A DNA stretch of 64,000 nt from contig CAVVAJ010000001.1 in the NCBI GenBank assembly GCA_963746255.1, forward strand, positions 496,001 to 560,000, given 5' to 3'. The translations under genes and the position numbers were made by a program. The stretch's first letter is position 1. Each line of letters begins with the position of its first letter. The stretch comes from DAOVXM01 sp963746255. Its GTDB lineage: Bacteria > Chloroflexota > Anaerolineae > Anaerolineales > UBA4823. Below the pieces are notes generated by a model, which saw only the letters and a list, made by a program, of their open reading frames with translations, was not told where the DNA came from and did no database searches. This document shows positions 25,618-34,755 of the stretch, piece by piece.

Positions 25618-26841
25618 TCACAAGAAATTTTGTCCTGCGCCCCGGTAGGTCGGGACGACATCAACGATCTGAGCGCCGCGCAATAGGTAGAGCTCGTTGA
25701 ACCGCTCACACAACTCGCCCGCTTTGGCGTGCTGGAAGAAGACCGGGTCGCCTAGATTGATCTCAGGAGGGTCCGCTGGAAGAATCAGCGGCGTAGAAAC
25801 CTCCCCGGCGCCCTCCAGCGGTCGGTAGCGCAGCCCAACCGGCATAACGGGTAGCGGCGCTTTATCGTCTCCCGAGGGACCGGAAGCCATATACCCGCCG
25901 CCATGGCAGGCGATCATATCAGCAGTCGGTTTGCGGACAACCTGCAGGGCGAAGTACGCCGCTGGTTGGAACTTGACCTCGGCGAAATGGTGGAACAAAG
26001 CAGGTGCGTAGAAGCCAGATCCGACCGTCACCTCGCTCACCGCAGGGTCTGCCAGAGTGGACATCAGGCTGCCGCTGCCACCGCCGTTCACCACCTTTAG
26101 CTGGAAGCCAGCTTCCTGCAGCGTGCGGACAACCCTCTGACGCCGGGCAGTTAATTCCGCGACCGAAGCCTGCTTGAGACGCCGCATGACCATATTTTTA
26201 AACCCTTGGTTGGGGAGTGCATCATTGACCCCGGCGATATGCCCTTCATAGCCCATTAAGCTGTCAATTACCACTCCCGGGAGGCCTTTCGCTAGCAGGG
26301 CCAGTTCAAGCGTCTGCTCCGCTGTGCGGATTGGGCTTCGGCGCAGTCCAAGGTGCACACGTTCGCCCAGCGGGCGGTAGGCTAGATCGATCTCTATGCA
26401 GGCCGCGAGCTGTACTCCTGCAGCTTGGCCTGCTTTCGATAGCACGGTCATGTGTTCTAAGCAGTCAACCATCACCGCAGCCCGTACCCCAGCTCTAGTC
26501 AGCTCCACCAACAGCGCCAGGTCGTTCTCCTGCACGGTCGGGTACGCGACGATGAAATCATCATGTCCCATCCTCGCTAGATAGGCGGTCTCTTCAACTG
26601 TATAGGTTAATATCCCCTGAAAGTGGTTGCTTTGCTCAAGGATCCGCCGCATGAGCGGTTCACAGCGGATCGATTTAGATCCCAACCGCACGGTCTTTCC
26701 AGTCCCTTCGACGCGCTCACTCACGTAAGCGACATTTATATCAAAGGCATCCAAATCGATGAAAGCAAGCGGCAATCGATGGTCCTTGAATAGCGTTCGC
26801 CAATTTTCGTAGCGGTTGTTGCTGAAATTGCTTGGGCTCAT
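25618..26841 (-). CDS. D-threonine aldolase / D-serine-dehydratase-like PLP enzyme
   Basis: A 407-residue fold-type III PLP protein with an alanine-racemase-like barrel. The PLP Lys appears to be in VRLGSKSIRCEPLMRRI (usual family pattern R-x-H/x-x-K-T/S). SLMGYEGHIAG and VVNGGGSGSL (Gly-rich phosphate loop) follow, and a C-terminal beta domain ends with PGD/HxC-like metal region remnants (AKAGELCERF). Family members act on D-threonine, D-serine or 3-hydroxyaspartate. Start ATG 26841 has GGGAG upstream. First gene of the minus-strand run ending at 20742; with the dipeptidase and decarboxylase it suggests use of peptides and D-amino acids. Confidence 0.8.
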   Translation of the reverse strand: MSPSNFSNNRYENWRTLFKDHRLPLAFIDLDAFDINVAYVSERVEGTGKTVRLGSKSIRCEPLMRRILEQSNHFQGILTYTVEETAYLARMGHDDFIVAYPTVQENDLALLVELTRAGVRAAVMVDCLEHMTVLSKAGQAAGVQLAACIEIDLAYRPLGERVHLGLRRSPIRTAEQTLELALLAKGLPGVVIDSLMGYEGHIAGVNDALPNQGFKNMVMRRLKQASVAELTARRQRVVRTLQEAGFQLKVVNGGGSGSLMSTLADPAVSEVTVGSGFYAPALFHHFAEVKFQPAAYFALQVVRKPTADMIACHGGGYMASGPSGDDKAPLPVMPVGLRYRPLEGAGEVSTPLILPADPPEINLGDPVFFQHAKAGELCERFNELYLLRGAQIVDVVPTYRGAGQNFL

Positions 26842-26968
26842 GCAGGGCGCTGCTCCCTCAATAGACTTAACACCATAATCCTAAAAAAGGTTTCCCTTTA
26901 CCAGATTTGATTTTATAATCTAAATCATGTTCCCCTAGACCAGCCTAGAAGCACAACCTGGAGGCCAC

Positions 26969-27727
26969 ATGACACCCGATCACCGGACGCATATTCTGAT
27001 CCCATTACCAGACAATGATTTCGATCCCACCGAATCTGCCACCCCCTGGAAGGTATGCAAAGACCGCGGCTGGCGAGTCACTTTCGCCACCGAGCATGCT
27101 GCAGTCGCGGCTGCCGACCCGCGCTTGCTGATGGGGGTTCTGCGCGGCCCTTTGGGTGCTGGTCCGAAAGGACTGGCCAACTACCGCGCCATGGCCTCCA
27201 GTCAAGAGTTCCAGCAGCCCATCCCCTACGTTGACATCGATCCGGATCAGTTCGATGCCGTCTCGCTGACCGGAGGGCATGCCCCGGGTATGAAGCAGTA
27301 CCTGGAAAGCGAAGTACTGCAGGGCAAGATGGTTGCGTTTTGGAAGGGAGGCAAGGTCGTCGGTGCTATCTGCCATGGCGTCTTAGTTCTCGCCCGGGCA
27401 ATCGATCCCGCCACCGGCAGGAGCATCCTCTATGGCTCAAAGGTGACCGCCCTCACCAAGGACCTCGAGACCACTGGCTACCTGTTGACTTTCTGGCTGC
27501 TGGGCCGCCGCTACCGCACCTACAACTGCTACGTCGCCGACGAGGTGCGTAACGCCCTGGCAAGACCCGACGATTTTAAACATGGAAAAGCGATGGTTAT
27601 TCCCTACACCTTCACAGACAGCCGGCTGATCACCTCCCGCTGGCCTCTGGATGCGATGCAGTACTCACTAGGGCTGGCTGATTTAGTTGAACGCCATCAG
27701 ACTTACACCGCAGACAATTCCAACTGA
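26969..27727 (+). CDS. DJ-1/PfpI-family protein (type 1 glutamine amidotransferase-like)
   Basis: A 252-residue single-domain protein. VVGAICHGVLVLARA puts the reactive Cys135 on the nucleophile elbow (A-I-C-H-G), and VSLTGGHAPGMKQYLES is the matching DJ-1 strand-loop. An early Glu-containing helix (ATEHAAVAAADPRLL) fits Hsp31-like relatives. Members act as glyoxalases, deglycases, chaperones or proteases, so function stays open. Start ATG 26969 follows GGAGG. It is divergent from the D-threonine-aldolase-like gene (127-base gap). Confidence 0.85.
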   Translation: MTPDHRTHILIPLPDNDFDPTESATPWKVCKDRGWRVTFATEHAAVAAADPRLLMGVLRGPLGAGPKGLANYRAMASSQEFQQPIPYVDIDPDQFDAVSLTGGHAPGMKQYLESEVLQGKMVAFWKGGKVVGAICHGVLVLARAIDPATGRSILYGSKVTALTKDLETTGYLLTFWLLGRRYRTYNCYVADEVRNALARPDDFKHGKAMVIPYTFTDSRLITSRWPLDAMQYSLGLADLVERHQTYTADNSN

Positions 27728-27853
27728 ACTACATTCCTGCTCCGCTATCATTTCGGCCGGAGATTTTATATAATATCTAAGCAGCTGTCACTCTCTAGAT
27801 GGTTTTCGGGGCCTAAATCTGCATAGATATGATTCTCAATGTAAGAGGTCAAA

Positions 27854-29605
27854 ATGACGATCAATTCAAAGATCCGAGTGGATAATCCGCAAGATACCAT
27901 CCAAAAAAAACTCACTTCAACCAAAGAAGAGCGAGAGAATGCCATCCGGAAATTGAATGAAAGCAAAGATCGCTGGCCAAAGATAGGGGTCAGGGAGAAA
28001 ATCGATTTCCTGGAAGACGCTATCCAGAAATTTGGATCTATTCTAGACGATTGGGTGAATGTAAATTTAGCTGCGAAAGACGCGCTGGATGACCCATATG
28101 CTGTTGGTATGGAGTGGATCGGGGGACCAGTCGCGGTATTGCGTTACCTCCAAGGATTGCGCACTTCCCTAATGGACATTGCGAATCGGGATGTCCCAAA
28201 ATTCTCTGGTCCGGTAGTTGAACTTCCCAACGGTCAGGTTGCAGTATATATCTACCCCAGCTCTCTTTACGAGCGAATTGTAACCCCTGGGGTCAAGGCT
28301 GAAGTATGGATGGAACCAGGTATTTCGGCCGCGAACTTACCCAAATCCCAAGCAGTTGTCTACAATCATAAACAACATTCGGGTAGTGTCGTACTCGTAC
28401 TCGGTGGTGGTAATATTGCTGGGATTCCAATAAATGATTCAATGTCCAAGCTATTTGTTGAGAATAAGGTCGTCCTGCTCAAGCTAAATCCAGTGAATGA
28501 GTATCTAGGTCCACTAATTACGGATTGTTTTGAAAAGCTGGTAGCTGGCGGCTTCTTCCAAGTCGTCTATGGCGGCGCAGAAGAAGGGAAATACCTGAGC
28601 CAACACCCACAGGTAGACGAAATTCATATGACCGGCTCCGATAAAACCCATGACATAATCATCTTTGGATCTGGGGAAGATGGAAAACAACGTAAAGCAG
28701 AAAAGCAACTGTTGGTCACAAAACGATTCACCTGTGAATTAGGCAATATTGGCCCAGCAATAATTGTTCCCGGTCCCTGGCAATCAAAAGATTTCACATA
28801 TCAAGCGGAGCAATTAGCGTCCCACCTGACTGACAATGCCAGTTTTAGCTGCAGCCGGACACGCGTGATTATTAATCATGCCGCCTGGCCATTCCGTGAA
28901 AAACTCCTACAGAATTTGCGTGCGGTGCTGTCAGCGGTTCCCCTGCGTTCTGCTTATTACCCCGGAGCCCATGCTTTATATCGGGATTTTATTTCCGCCC
29001 ACCCAGAAGCTGAGACTTTCGGCACACCAGAGCGTACGCAGTTGCCTTGGACCCTAATTGCTGGCATAAATCCGGCTGAGAGAGAAGACATATGCTTTAC
29101 TACCGAATCTTTTTGCCCGGTGATTGCCGAAACATCAATCCAAGCTGACACTATAGTGGAGTACATAGACCGTGCCGTCGATTTTGCTAACAATACATTG
29201 TGGGGTACACTGTCAGCAGCTATTATCGTTCATCCCAGCTCGCTTGATGACCCGGAGATAGCTCATGCTGTTGAAAAAGCAATCATGAATCTTAGAGTTG
29301 GGCATGTGATTATCAATGGCATACCAGGTATGGCATGGCTCATGACAACCCCTCCATGGGGAAGCTTCCCAGGAAATGAAATCCATGATATCCAATCTGG
29401 TATAGGCCACGTCCATAACATCTACATGTTTTCAAAGCCACAAAAGACAGTTATCCGCTGCCCATTCAAAACATGGCCAAAACCGATCTGGTTTAATTCG
29501 CGCGCTAGAGCTTTTAAGAATGTTGCGCAGAAAATCGCTCAATACGATCTAAATCCTTCCTGGAGGAAGATTCCCGGTATTGTCATCGCCGCCTTGATAA
29601 ATTAA
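27854..29605 (+). CDS. divergent aldehyde dehydrogenase, long form
   Basis: A 583-residue ALDH-fold protein, some 90 residues longer than typical family members. The cofactor-binding VVLVLGGGNIAGIP and the glycine motif HMTGSDKTHDIIIFG are visible, the general-base Glu is in TCELGNIGPAIIVPGP, and the catalytic Cys is in DNASFSCSRTRV instead of the usual GQxC. An extra charged segment (GEDGKQRKAEKQLL) follows the glycine motif, and the C-terminus is extended. It should oxidise an aldehyde or make an acyl adduct, but the changes around both active-site motifs set it apart. ATG 27854 follows AGAGG. The 3' end overlaps the convergent transglutaminase-like gene by 57 bases. Confidence 0.8.
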   Translation: MTINSKIRVDNPQDTIQKKLTSTKEERENAIRKLNESKDRWPKIGVREKIDFLEDAIQKFGSILDDWVNVNLAAKDALDDPYAVGMEWIGGPVAVLRYLQGLRTSLMDIANRDVPKFSGPVVELPNGQVAVYIYPSSLYERIVTPGVKAEVWMEPGISAANLPKSQAVVYNHKQHSGSVVLVLGGGNIAGIPINDSMSKLFVENKVVLLKLNPVNEYLGPLITDCFEKLVAGGFFQVVYGGAEEGKYLSQHPQVDEIHMTGSDKTHDIIIFGSGEDGKQRKAEKQLLVTKRFTCELGNIGPAIIVPGPWQSKDFTYQAEQLASHLTDNASFSCSRTRVIINHAAWPFREKLLQNLRAVLSAVPLRSAYYPGAHALYRDFISAHPEAETFGTPERTQLPWTLIAGINPAEREDICFTTESFCPVIAETSIQADTIVEYIDRAVDFANNTLWGTLSAAIIVHPSSLDDPEIAHAVEKAIMNLRVGHVIINGIPGMAWLMTTPPWGSFPGNEIHDIQSGIGHVHNIYMFSKPQKTVIRCPFKTWPKPIWFNSRARAFKNVAQKIAQYDLNPSWRKIPGIVIAALIN

Positions 29606-30541
29606 TGGAGATTCTGTTTTGGCTGATAGGAATTCTCGACCAAAACATTTGCCTCCTAGATCTACTTCTAATTCCCCAGATTCGGTGTAGCTTTTGATTA
29701 CCTGTGGGACAGCCAGACCCGCATGTGATTCGTAGGCATCACGAACCCCCTCAAAATCAACCTCATTCGCAGTCATTGAAGCTGCTTCATCCAATAAGGA
29801 TAGAGCACTGACAGATATCTGCTCATCTGTGCGATCGATCAAACCCCATCCGTCCCAGGGCAGCAGCTCAACTTTATTCAATGCCGCCACATCACGAACC
29901 AAATTCCCACGGATGAACCACAACCCGCGCATATCAAAGATCCCATATTTACCCGGGTCAGCCCCACCGGATCGACAATCTAGCCAGGCCTTGCCGCCGA
30001 CGATGAACTGGTCAGGTGGCACGTCTAGCGGGTCGAATCCGACCTGCAGCTCCTGGATTTGATAATCGTCCAGCTGGGCATCGACCTTGATCCAGCGGTT
30101 TTGCTCATCATTCCAGGACTCGCAGATCCAGTGGTCTTCATACCACCCTGGTTTGAAATACCTGCCAAATCCACAGCGTGCCCGAGCCGGTTTGCCTTGG
30201 CTCTGCAGCATCGCAGCCAGCAGGACCGAGTAAGTCCGGCAATTACCGACTAACCGCATTTCCAATGGCCTGCTGACGCAAAGCGGTCTACTATCGATTT
30301 CCTGCAGCCTTGCCAGCATCCGCTGGACATAGCGAATGCCTGCCTCAGCGGATCGCGCTTCGGTTAACTTCTCACCATACCGTTCAGCCCAAAATACGTG
30401 CAGGATTAAACCCTGGACTATCCTGCATAGCTCACCGATATCAGAGGGCAGTTCTGCAGGTAACCCCACAAACCTACCCGGATCGGTTATGGGGCCATAC
30501 TTTGAGTAGAAGGCTAATTCAGAATCTTGTGATTTTGGCAT
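29549..30541 (-). CDS. transglutaminase-like (Transglut_core) protein
   Basis: A 330-residue protein with the papain-like triad of the transglutaminase core: Cys in VGNCRTYSVLLAAML, His in YEDHWICESW and Asp in WIKVDAQLDDYQ. RARCGFGRYF sits between Cys and His, as in YebA/TgpA-like bacterial relatives. There is no signal peptide, so it is probably cytoplasmic; family members cut or transfer amide bonds. The C-terminal 130 residues have no recognised domain. Start ATG 30541 follows AAGGAG. It ends inside the convergent ALDH gene, and its last 19 codons may be a read-on tail. Confidence 0.75.
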   Translation of the reverse strand: MPKSQDSELAFYSKYGPITDPGRFVGLPAELPSDIGELCRIVQGLILHVFWAERYGEKLTEARSAEAGIRYVQRMLARLQEIDSRPLCVSRPLEMRLVGNCRTYSVLLAAMLQSQGKPARARCGFGRYFKPGWYEDHWICESWNDEQNRWIKVDAQLDDYQIQELQVGFDPLDVPPDQFIVGGKAWLDCRSGGADPGKYGIFDMRGLWFIRGNLVRDVAALNKVELLPWDGWGLIDRTDEQISVSALSLLDEAASMTANEVDFEGVRDAYESHAGLAVPQVIKSYTESGELEVDLGGKCFGREFLSAKTESPLIYQGGDDNTGNLPPGRI

Positions 30542-30612
30542 ATGAATACTCCTTCAAATATTATTTGAAGTCACTGATTTCAATATAGCATATCATTTCT
30601 ATCCTAGTGTGA

Positions 30613-31071
30613 TTAGCCTTTAGAGTAATCAAAAAAGTTGATCTTTTTCGGTGTAATGCGAATAATCACGCATTCCCACTTATCCGCAATCCTACGTGCA
30701 TACTTCTCGGCCTGCTCCCGGGATAACCTTCGTTCGAAGATGCTTGTCCGCTTCGTGATGACATCCTCATAATCTAAGACCGCAATGCCATAGATCAAAG
30801 CTCCTTTAAAGGGCACATCAGTGGTGTCAATCAGTACACTGACATGATTATCACGCTTGATGTTCTTAATTTTACGGCTGCGAACTTGTGAAGCCATGAG
30901 GAATTGGCCAGCATCATACTTGAAGAAAATCGGCGCAATATGTATTGTGCCGTCCTCATTCAATGTTCCAAGCCGTGCAAATTCTGCATCTGCAAAAAAC
31001 GCTGCCAGCTCATCCTCGGTCATGGCAGGTAGTTGAGGATAATCAACCTTATCGACCCAATCTCCAATCAT
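30613..31071 (-). CDS. pyridoxamine-5'-phosphate-oxidase-fold (FMN/F420) protein
   Basis: A 152-residue split-barrel protein. LGTLNEDGTIHIAPIFFKYD and FLMASQVRSRKIKNIKRDNH are the two strands-and-loop segments that bind FMN or F420 phosphate in this superfamily, followed by HVSVLIDTTD. It lacks the extra C-terminal part of true PdxH, so it is a general flavin/F420 oxidoreductase or haem/pyridoxal-binding relative. ATG 31071 follows AAGGAT. It is upstream of the transglutaminase-like gene on the same strand with a 71-base gap. Confidence 0.82.
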   Translation of the reverse strand: MIGDWVDKVDYPQLPAMTEDELAAFFADAEFARLGTLNEDGTIHIAPIFFKYDAGQFLMASQVRSRKIKNIKRDNHVSVLIDTTDVPFKGALIYGIAVLDYEDVITKRTSIFERRLSREQAEKYARRIADKWECVIIRITPKKINFFDYSKG

Positions 31072-31505
31072 GTGAAACCATCCTTTAACGAGTCACTTTT
31101 TGCGGTTAGGAAAAGGAAAACATTGCATAGAGATTTACATATATCTTTAGTGGAATTTCAAGTCTGCAAAGGTATATACAAGGATGATGACATTATTCCG
31201 CTGATCACATTCTCGCGCATATCTCCGCGATTGTCCATTTTCTCAATTTCTGGCTGAAGATCACCTAATATTTATCAACCACCTGGAAACACCGTGCTCT
31301 CGGTAGTAAATGCCTAATGCTGGAAATTAAATACCAGGAGCACCTGAGACTGGTCCTTAGCTTTACAGAAATGCTGCAAGAACGACAGCAAAAGTCCGCG
31401 GATTCCTGTTAAAGGTTTCAGCAATTAGCGGATACTATTGAACAGTCCAACCAGGATGATGCACCGCTGTAAATGTCATTGAGGTAGTGGTCAGAAAGAA
31501 CGATT
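31072..31505. other. intergenic region without recognisable content
   Basis: 434 bases between the oxidoreductase start and the TerC stop. Short frames only, no convincing start/ribosome-binding pairs, hairpin terminator or repeat was seen. It presumably holds the promoter of the PNPOx-fold gene. Confidence 0.5.
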
Positions 31506-32294
31506 TCAAACCTCGCTTGGTGAAGGTGATTCGGTGGTTGGATTTTCTGCGCCTTCCGGTGCATACGGTTGGTGCAGCGCTAGAGGTTCGCGTGTTCCTT
31601 TGCGCATACGCAGATTGAGGAACTCGACGAAGACCGAGAAACCCATCGCGAAGTAGATGTAGCCTTTGGGGATATGCTGGTGCAGCGCTTCAACAATCAA
31701 GGTGAAGCCGATCAACAAAAGGAATGAAAGCGCTAGCATTTTGATCGTGGGATGCCGCTCTACAAAATCACCGATCGGGTTGACGGAGATGATCATGACG
31801 ATTGCTGCTACGACAACTGCTGCAACCATAATCTCTATCTGATTGACCATCCCAACGGCTGTTATAACCGAATCCAGAGAGAAAACAACATCCAGCAGCA
31901 GCACCTGGAGGATCACACCCATAAAAGTGGCTTTCACCGCAGCGGAGGCGTGCCCTTCCTCACCTTCGAGTTTTTCATGGATCTCATACGTAGCCTTGCC
32001 CACCAGGAAGAGACCACCCAACATGAGGATGATGTCACGCCCGGTGATATCAACATTGAATACCGAGAAAAGGGGATCCTCCAAACCGATGATCCAGGAA
32101 AGTGATAACAGCAGCAAGATGCGCGAGATGACTGCTAAAGCCAACCCAGTACGACGAGCTTTACCCTGCTGAGCTTCGGGCAGTTTACCTGCTAGTATGG
32201 AAATAAAGATGACGTTATCGACACCGAGCACAAGCTCCAGCGCGACCAAGGTTACGAATGCAATCCAAATTTTGGGGTCAGTGATCCACTCCAT
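31506..32294 (-). CDS. TerC-family membrane protein
   Basis: A 262-residue protein with about seven spans. The first span has ALELVLGVDNVIFISILAG, and a later one DVVFSLDSVITAVGM; the Asp residues in these two G/S-x-D motifs are the conserved core of TerC/Alx proteins. Members export manganese or link to tellurite resistance. A charged cytoplasmic linker (KLEGEEGHASAA) lies between halves. Start ATG 32294 follows GGAGAG. I looked for a yybP-ykoY manganese riboswitch upstream and did not see one. Confidence 0.9.
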   Translation of the reverse strand: MEWITDPKIWIAFVTLVALELVLGVDNVIFISILAGKLPEAQQGKARRTGLALAVISRILLLLSLSWIIGLEDPLFSVFNVDITGRDIILMLGGLFLVGKATYEIHEKLEGEEGHASAAVKATFMGVILQVLLLDVVFSLDSVITAVGMVNQIEIMVAAVVVAAIVMIISVNPIGDFVERHPTIKMLALSFLLLIGFTLIVEALHQHIPKGYIYFAMGFSVFVEFLNLRMRKGTREPLALHQPYAPEGAENPTTESPSPSEV

Positions 32295-32542
32295 GTTCTC
32301 TCCAGTCTCATAACTGCCAATTGGGTTCGCTTTATCAATGGCAGGTTGGGATAATAAAATTGCAAACTCCGCTTATTCTAACCCAAATTCATGCGCTCGG
32401 TTGCGCTCCAGCATCAGGTAAATTCGCCCTTGTGCTGCTGTTGGTCTGTAATGGAGTGTATTGCGCGCCAGAAGTATCTGCAGTGATTTCCGTGCTATCC
32501 ATAATCCAAAAACCCAAATACCAATCAAATTCCAGCAGCCTA

Positions 32543-32571
32543 TTGACAAAAAGTGAAAAATTCTATATTAT
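32543..32571 (+). promoter_or_regulatory. padR promoter
   Basis: TTGACA at 32543-32548 and TATTAT at 32566-32571 with exact 17-bp spacing, the same hexamers and spacing as the GyrI-like promoter. Transcription should start near 32578, inside the palindrome. Confidence 0.75.
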
Positions 32572-32602
32572 ATCGTTATACGACATGTCGTCACTCGATA
32601 TA
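32569..32602. promoter_or_regulatory. extended palindromic operator of the PadR regulator
   Basis: A 34-bp two-level palindrome: outer arms TATATCG (32569-32575) and CGATATA (32596-32602), inner perfect palindrome ACGACATGTCGT (32580-32591), with four non-symmetric bases between each. It covers the end of the -10 and the start site, as expected for autorepression by the PadR protein encoded just downstream at 32618. Confidence 0.65.
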
Positions 32603-32617
32603 TAGATAGATATCATA

Positions 32618-32959
32618 ATGGATATTAACGCACAGCTGCCGCTTACCGAAGCGGCCTTCTTGATCCTGCTCAGCCTATCCAGCGAGCCCAAACACGGCTA
32701 CGCCATCATGCAGGATGTGAATGAGCTCTCCGATGGTCGGGTCCGGCTGAGCACCGGTACACTGTACGGTGCGCTCAAACGGTTCCTAATTCAAGGCTGG
32801 ATTGAACGGGTGGATGAACCACATATCAACCAGGAAGGGCGCGAGCGTAAGTCCTACCAGCTCAGCGATTTAGGCCGCAAGACCTTGCAGGCAGAGGTCC
32901 ATCGCTTAGCGCGCCTAGTTGCGGCGGCGCAGCTGCGGACGGCAGGAGCCGAACAGTGA
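32618..32959 (+). CDS. PadR-family transcriptional regulator
   Basis: A 113-residue winged-helix protein. LTEAAFLILLSLSSEPKHGY and AIMQDVNELSDGRVRLSTGT, followed by LYGALKRFLIQGWIER, are the PadR helix-turn-helix signature; the wing has EGRERKSYQLSDLGRK. The C-terminal dimer helix is short, as in the subfamily-2 PadR proteins that pair with membrane proteins. Its stop codon overlaps the start of the next gene (GTGA), so the two are co-translated. Autoregulation is inferred from the palindrome on its own promoter. Confidence 0.9.
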   Translation: MDINAQLPLTEAAFLILLSLSSEPKHGYAIMQDVNELSDGRVRLSTGTLYGALKRFLIQGWIERVDEPHINQEGRERKSYQLSDLGRKTLQAEVHRLARLVAAAQLRTAGAEQ

Positions 32960-34464
32960 ATCGGATCGTTGATTGTCTCAGCCTGGTATACCTAATGCTG
33001 TTGAAAGCCTACCCGCCCGAGTTCCGTAGCGAGTTCGAGGTTGAGATGCAGGCAGCATTCCAAGATCAAATGAGTGCTGCCGGCAAGCGCGGTCATACTT
33101 CATTCCTGCTGGTTACGCTACATGAACTGCGCCAGCTGCCGGTGGCAATCGGTCACGAGTATTGGCTGCTGCTGCGAAAATGGAAGGAGGCGAAGATCAT
33201 GGCTAATAGTCTAAACGTAGGGTTGGTATCGACCAACAGCCAGCCTTCGCTGGAGAACGGCAGCCAGCCAGACAACTGGCGTGGGGCGTTCCTGGCTGGT
33301 GTACCCCACCTCATCCTGACTGTGCTGCTCATCGTCGTTACCTTCGCAACCCGCGAGCGCAGCGGTGAGCCATTACTGCAGGTCATCGAAATCACCACCG
33401 TAGTATTTACCTGGTCACTGGTCGGATTGCTTATAGTGGGGCTCTTCATCGCCTGGCGAATGGGCTGGCCGCGCTGGGGGGCTAGTTACTATTTCTATGG
33501 ATTTGTAATACTGGCTGCACCGCTGCTCCTCGTCACCCAAAACCACGGCTGGGACCGCTACCTGATGCTCTTCTACACGCTCGCACTGCTGGTCTGGATC
33601 TACTTCGTCATCCAGCGTGACGCAGTCAAAGGGCTGTTGATGGTCACACCGATCGTAGTATTGGCCTGGTTCCCCGTGCTCGAATTCATCCCCGGTGAAT
33701 TCCGCAACCCTCTGCAGGTATCCATGCTGTTGATCACCGCGTTGGCTGCAATGATCATCGCACGCTACGGGAGCTGGCGGGTTGGTATCTGGACATTGAT
33801 CAGCACCAGCCTGCTGGTAGGGATGCCGATCTCCTATTACCGCACCTACCACCACAACATCCCCCCGCAGTATGCTGACGCATCCACGGTCACGATGCTC
33901 ACCGGTCGCTACACCCAGGCGCTGTTTTGGAGTGGTATCCTGGTGGTTGCACCACTGCTGGTATGGGTTTTTTGGGAGCTAGCAAAACGAAGCGGTAGGG
34001 CTGGAGCTCTCAGCTACCAACTACTTTTCGCCGGCTTGTTGTTGAACTTGACCGGCAACCTGGTGGCAAACAGCTGGTACACGCTGGGCAGACGCACCTC
34101 CAGCCACCTGCTGGCAGTACTCATTGGTGGGTTGATGCTGGTTGGGGCGGTACTGTACTTCGTGGGCTTGGTTAAACTGCTTCTGGCAGGACAGTCAGCC
34201 GGTATTCTCAAAGGATCGCTAGTCAGGGTGCTGCTCGTGCTCGTTGCTATCGTCTTGCCGTTTGTATTCATGTTCCCCATGTTTGGCATGCGCCGTTATA
34301 CCCCCAGCGACCTGCCTTTTGGACTGTTCTATGAGAATAATGTCCCCGATGTATTGGTTTACGGTCTCAGTCTGCTTTGGATGCTGGGAACAGTCTGGTT
34401 GATTACCCGTTTGAAGGTGCCGCCACGTTCCTCCCCAGATCAATTGGAATCCATCCAACCGTAA
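32956..34464 (+). CDS. PadR-associated multi-span membrane protein
   Basis: A 502-residue protein starting at GTG 32956, overlapping the padR stop by four bases. The N-terminal cytoplasmic part (LLKAYPPEFRSEFEVEMQAAF, split by me after EMQAAF) matches the short prefix domain found before permeases and membrane proteins next to padR genes. About 11-12 membrane spans follow after residue 110. No transport motif is recognised. In such pairs the PadR protein usually represses the membrane gene until a membrane-active compound appears. Function inferred only from context. Confidence 0.75.
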   Translation: MNRIVDCLSLVYLMLLKAYPPEFRSEFEVEMQAAFQDQMSAAGKRGHTSFLLVTLHELRQLPVAIGHEYWLLLRKWKEAKIMANSLNVGLVSTNSQPSLENGSQPDNWRGAFLAGVPHLILTVLLIVVTFATRERSGEPLLQVIEITTVVFTWSLVGLLIVGLFIAWRMGWPRWGASYYFYGFVILAAPLLLVTQNHGWDRYLMLFYTLALLVWIYFVIQRDAVKGLLMVTPIVVLAWFPVLEFIPGEFRNPLQVSMLLITALAAMIIARYGSWRVGIWTLISTSLLVGMPISYYRTYHHNIPPQYADASTVTMLTGRYTQALFWSGILVVAPLLVWVFWELAKRSGRAGALSYQLLFAGLLLNLTGNLVANSWYTLGRRTSSHLLAVLIGGLMLVGAVLYFVGLVKLLLAGQSAGILKGSLVRVLLVLVAIVLPFVFMFPMFGMRRYTPSDLPFGLFYENNVPDVLVYGLSLLWMLGTVWLITRLKVPPRSSPDQLESIQP

Positions 34465-34755
34465 TCACCCACAACTCAACAAGCTGCAACACAGCAAACT
34501 GGACGCTAGTACTTTATGTAGGGGTGTAGTGGTTTTGAAAAACATTAAGCCCTCTCAAGATCAAATAGATCTATCGCATAGATGGATGAAACTATGCTGT
34601 AATAATCGGATAGTACAGCCGAAATATTCTTGCTCATCTCTGTAGGTGCTTCAGCCATCCCCCATACCTATCAGATAATAAACTAGCTTGGTCGTTGCTT
34701 TTACATTTCGTACGTGCAGCACTCATGAAACGGAGATGTCAGGTATATTGCAGGA

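Larger units (their letters stand above)
32295..32617. other. divergent region between terC-like and padR genes
   Basis: 323 bases; the right-hand third contains the padR promoter and operator described separately. The left part should hold the terC promoter, but no confident elements were seen. Confidence 0.5.

Noticed and set aside
32295..32540. yybP-ykoY manganese riboswitch before the terC-like gene
   Set aside because: The leader has only a weak six-base stem and lacks the conserved riboswitch segments.
33415..33855. A 146-codon minus-strand frame rich in Asp and Gln
   Set aside because: Antisense to membrane spans of the PadR-associated protein; no start signal or homology.
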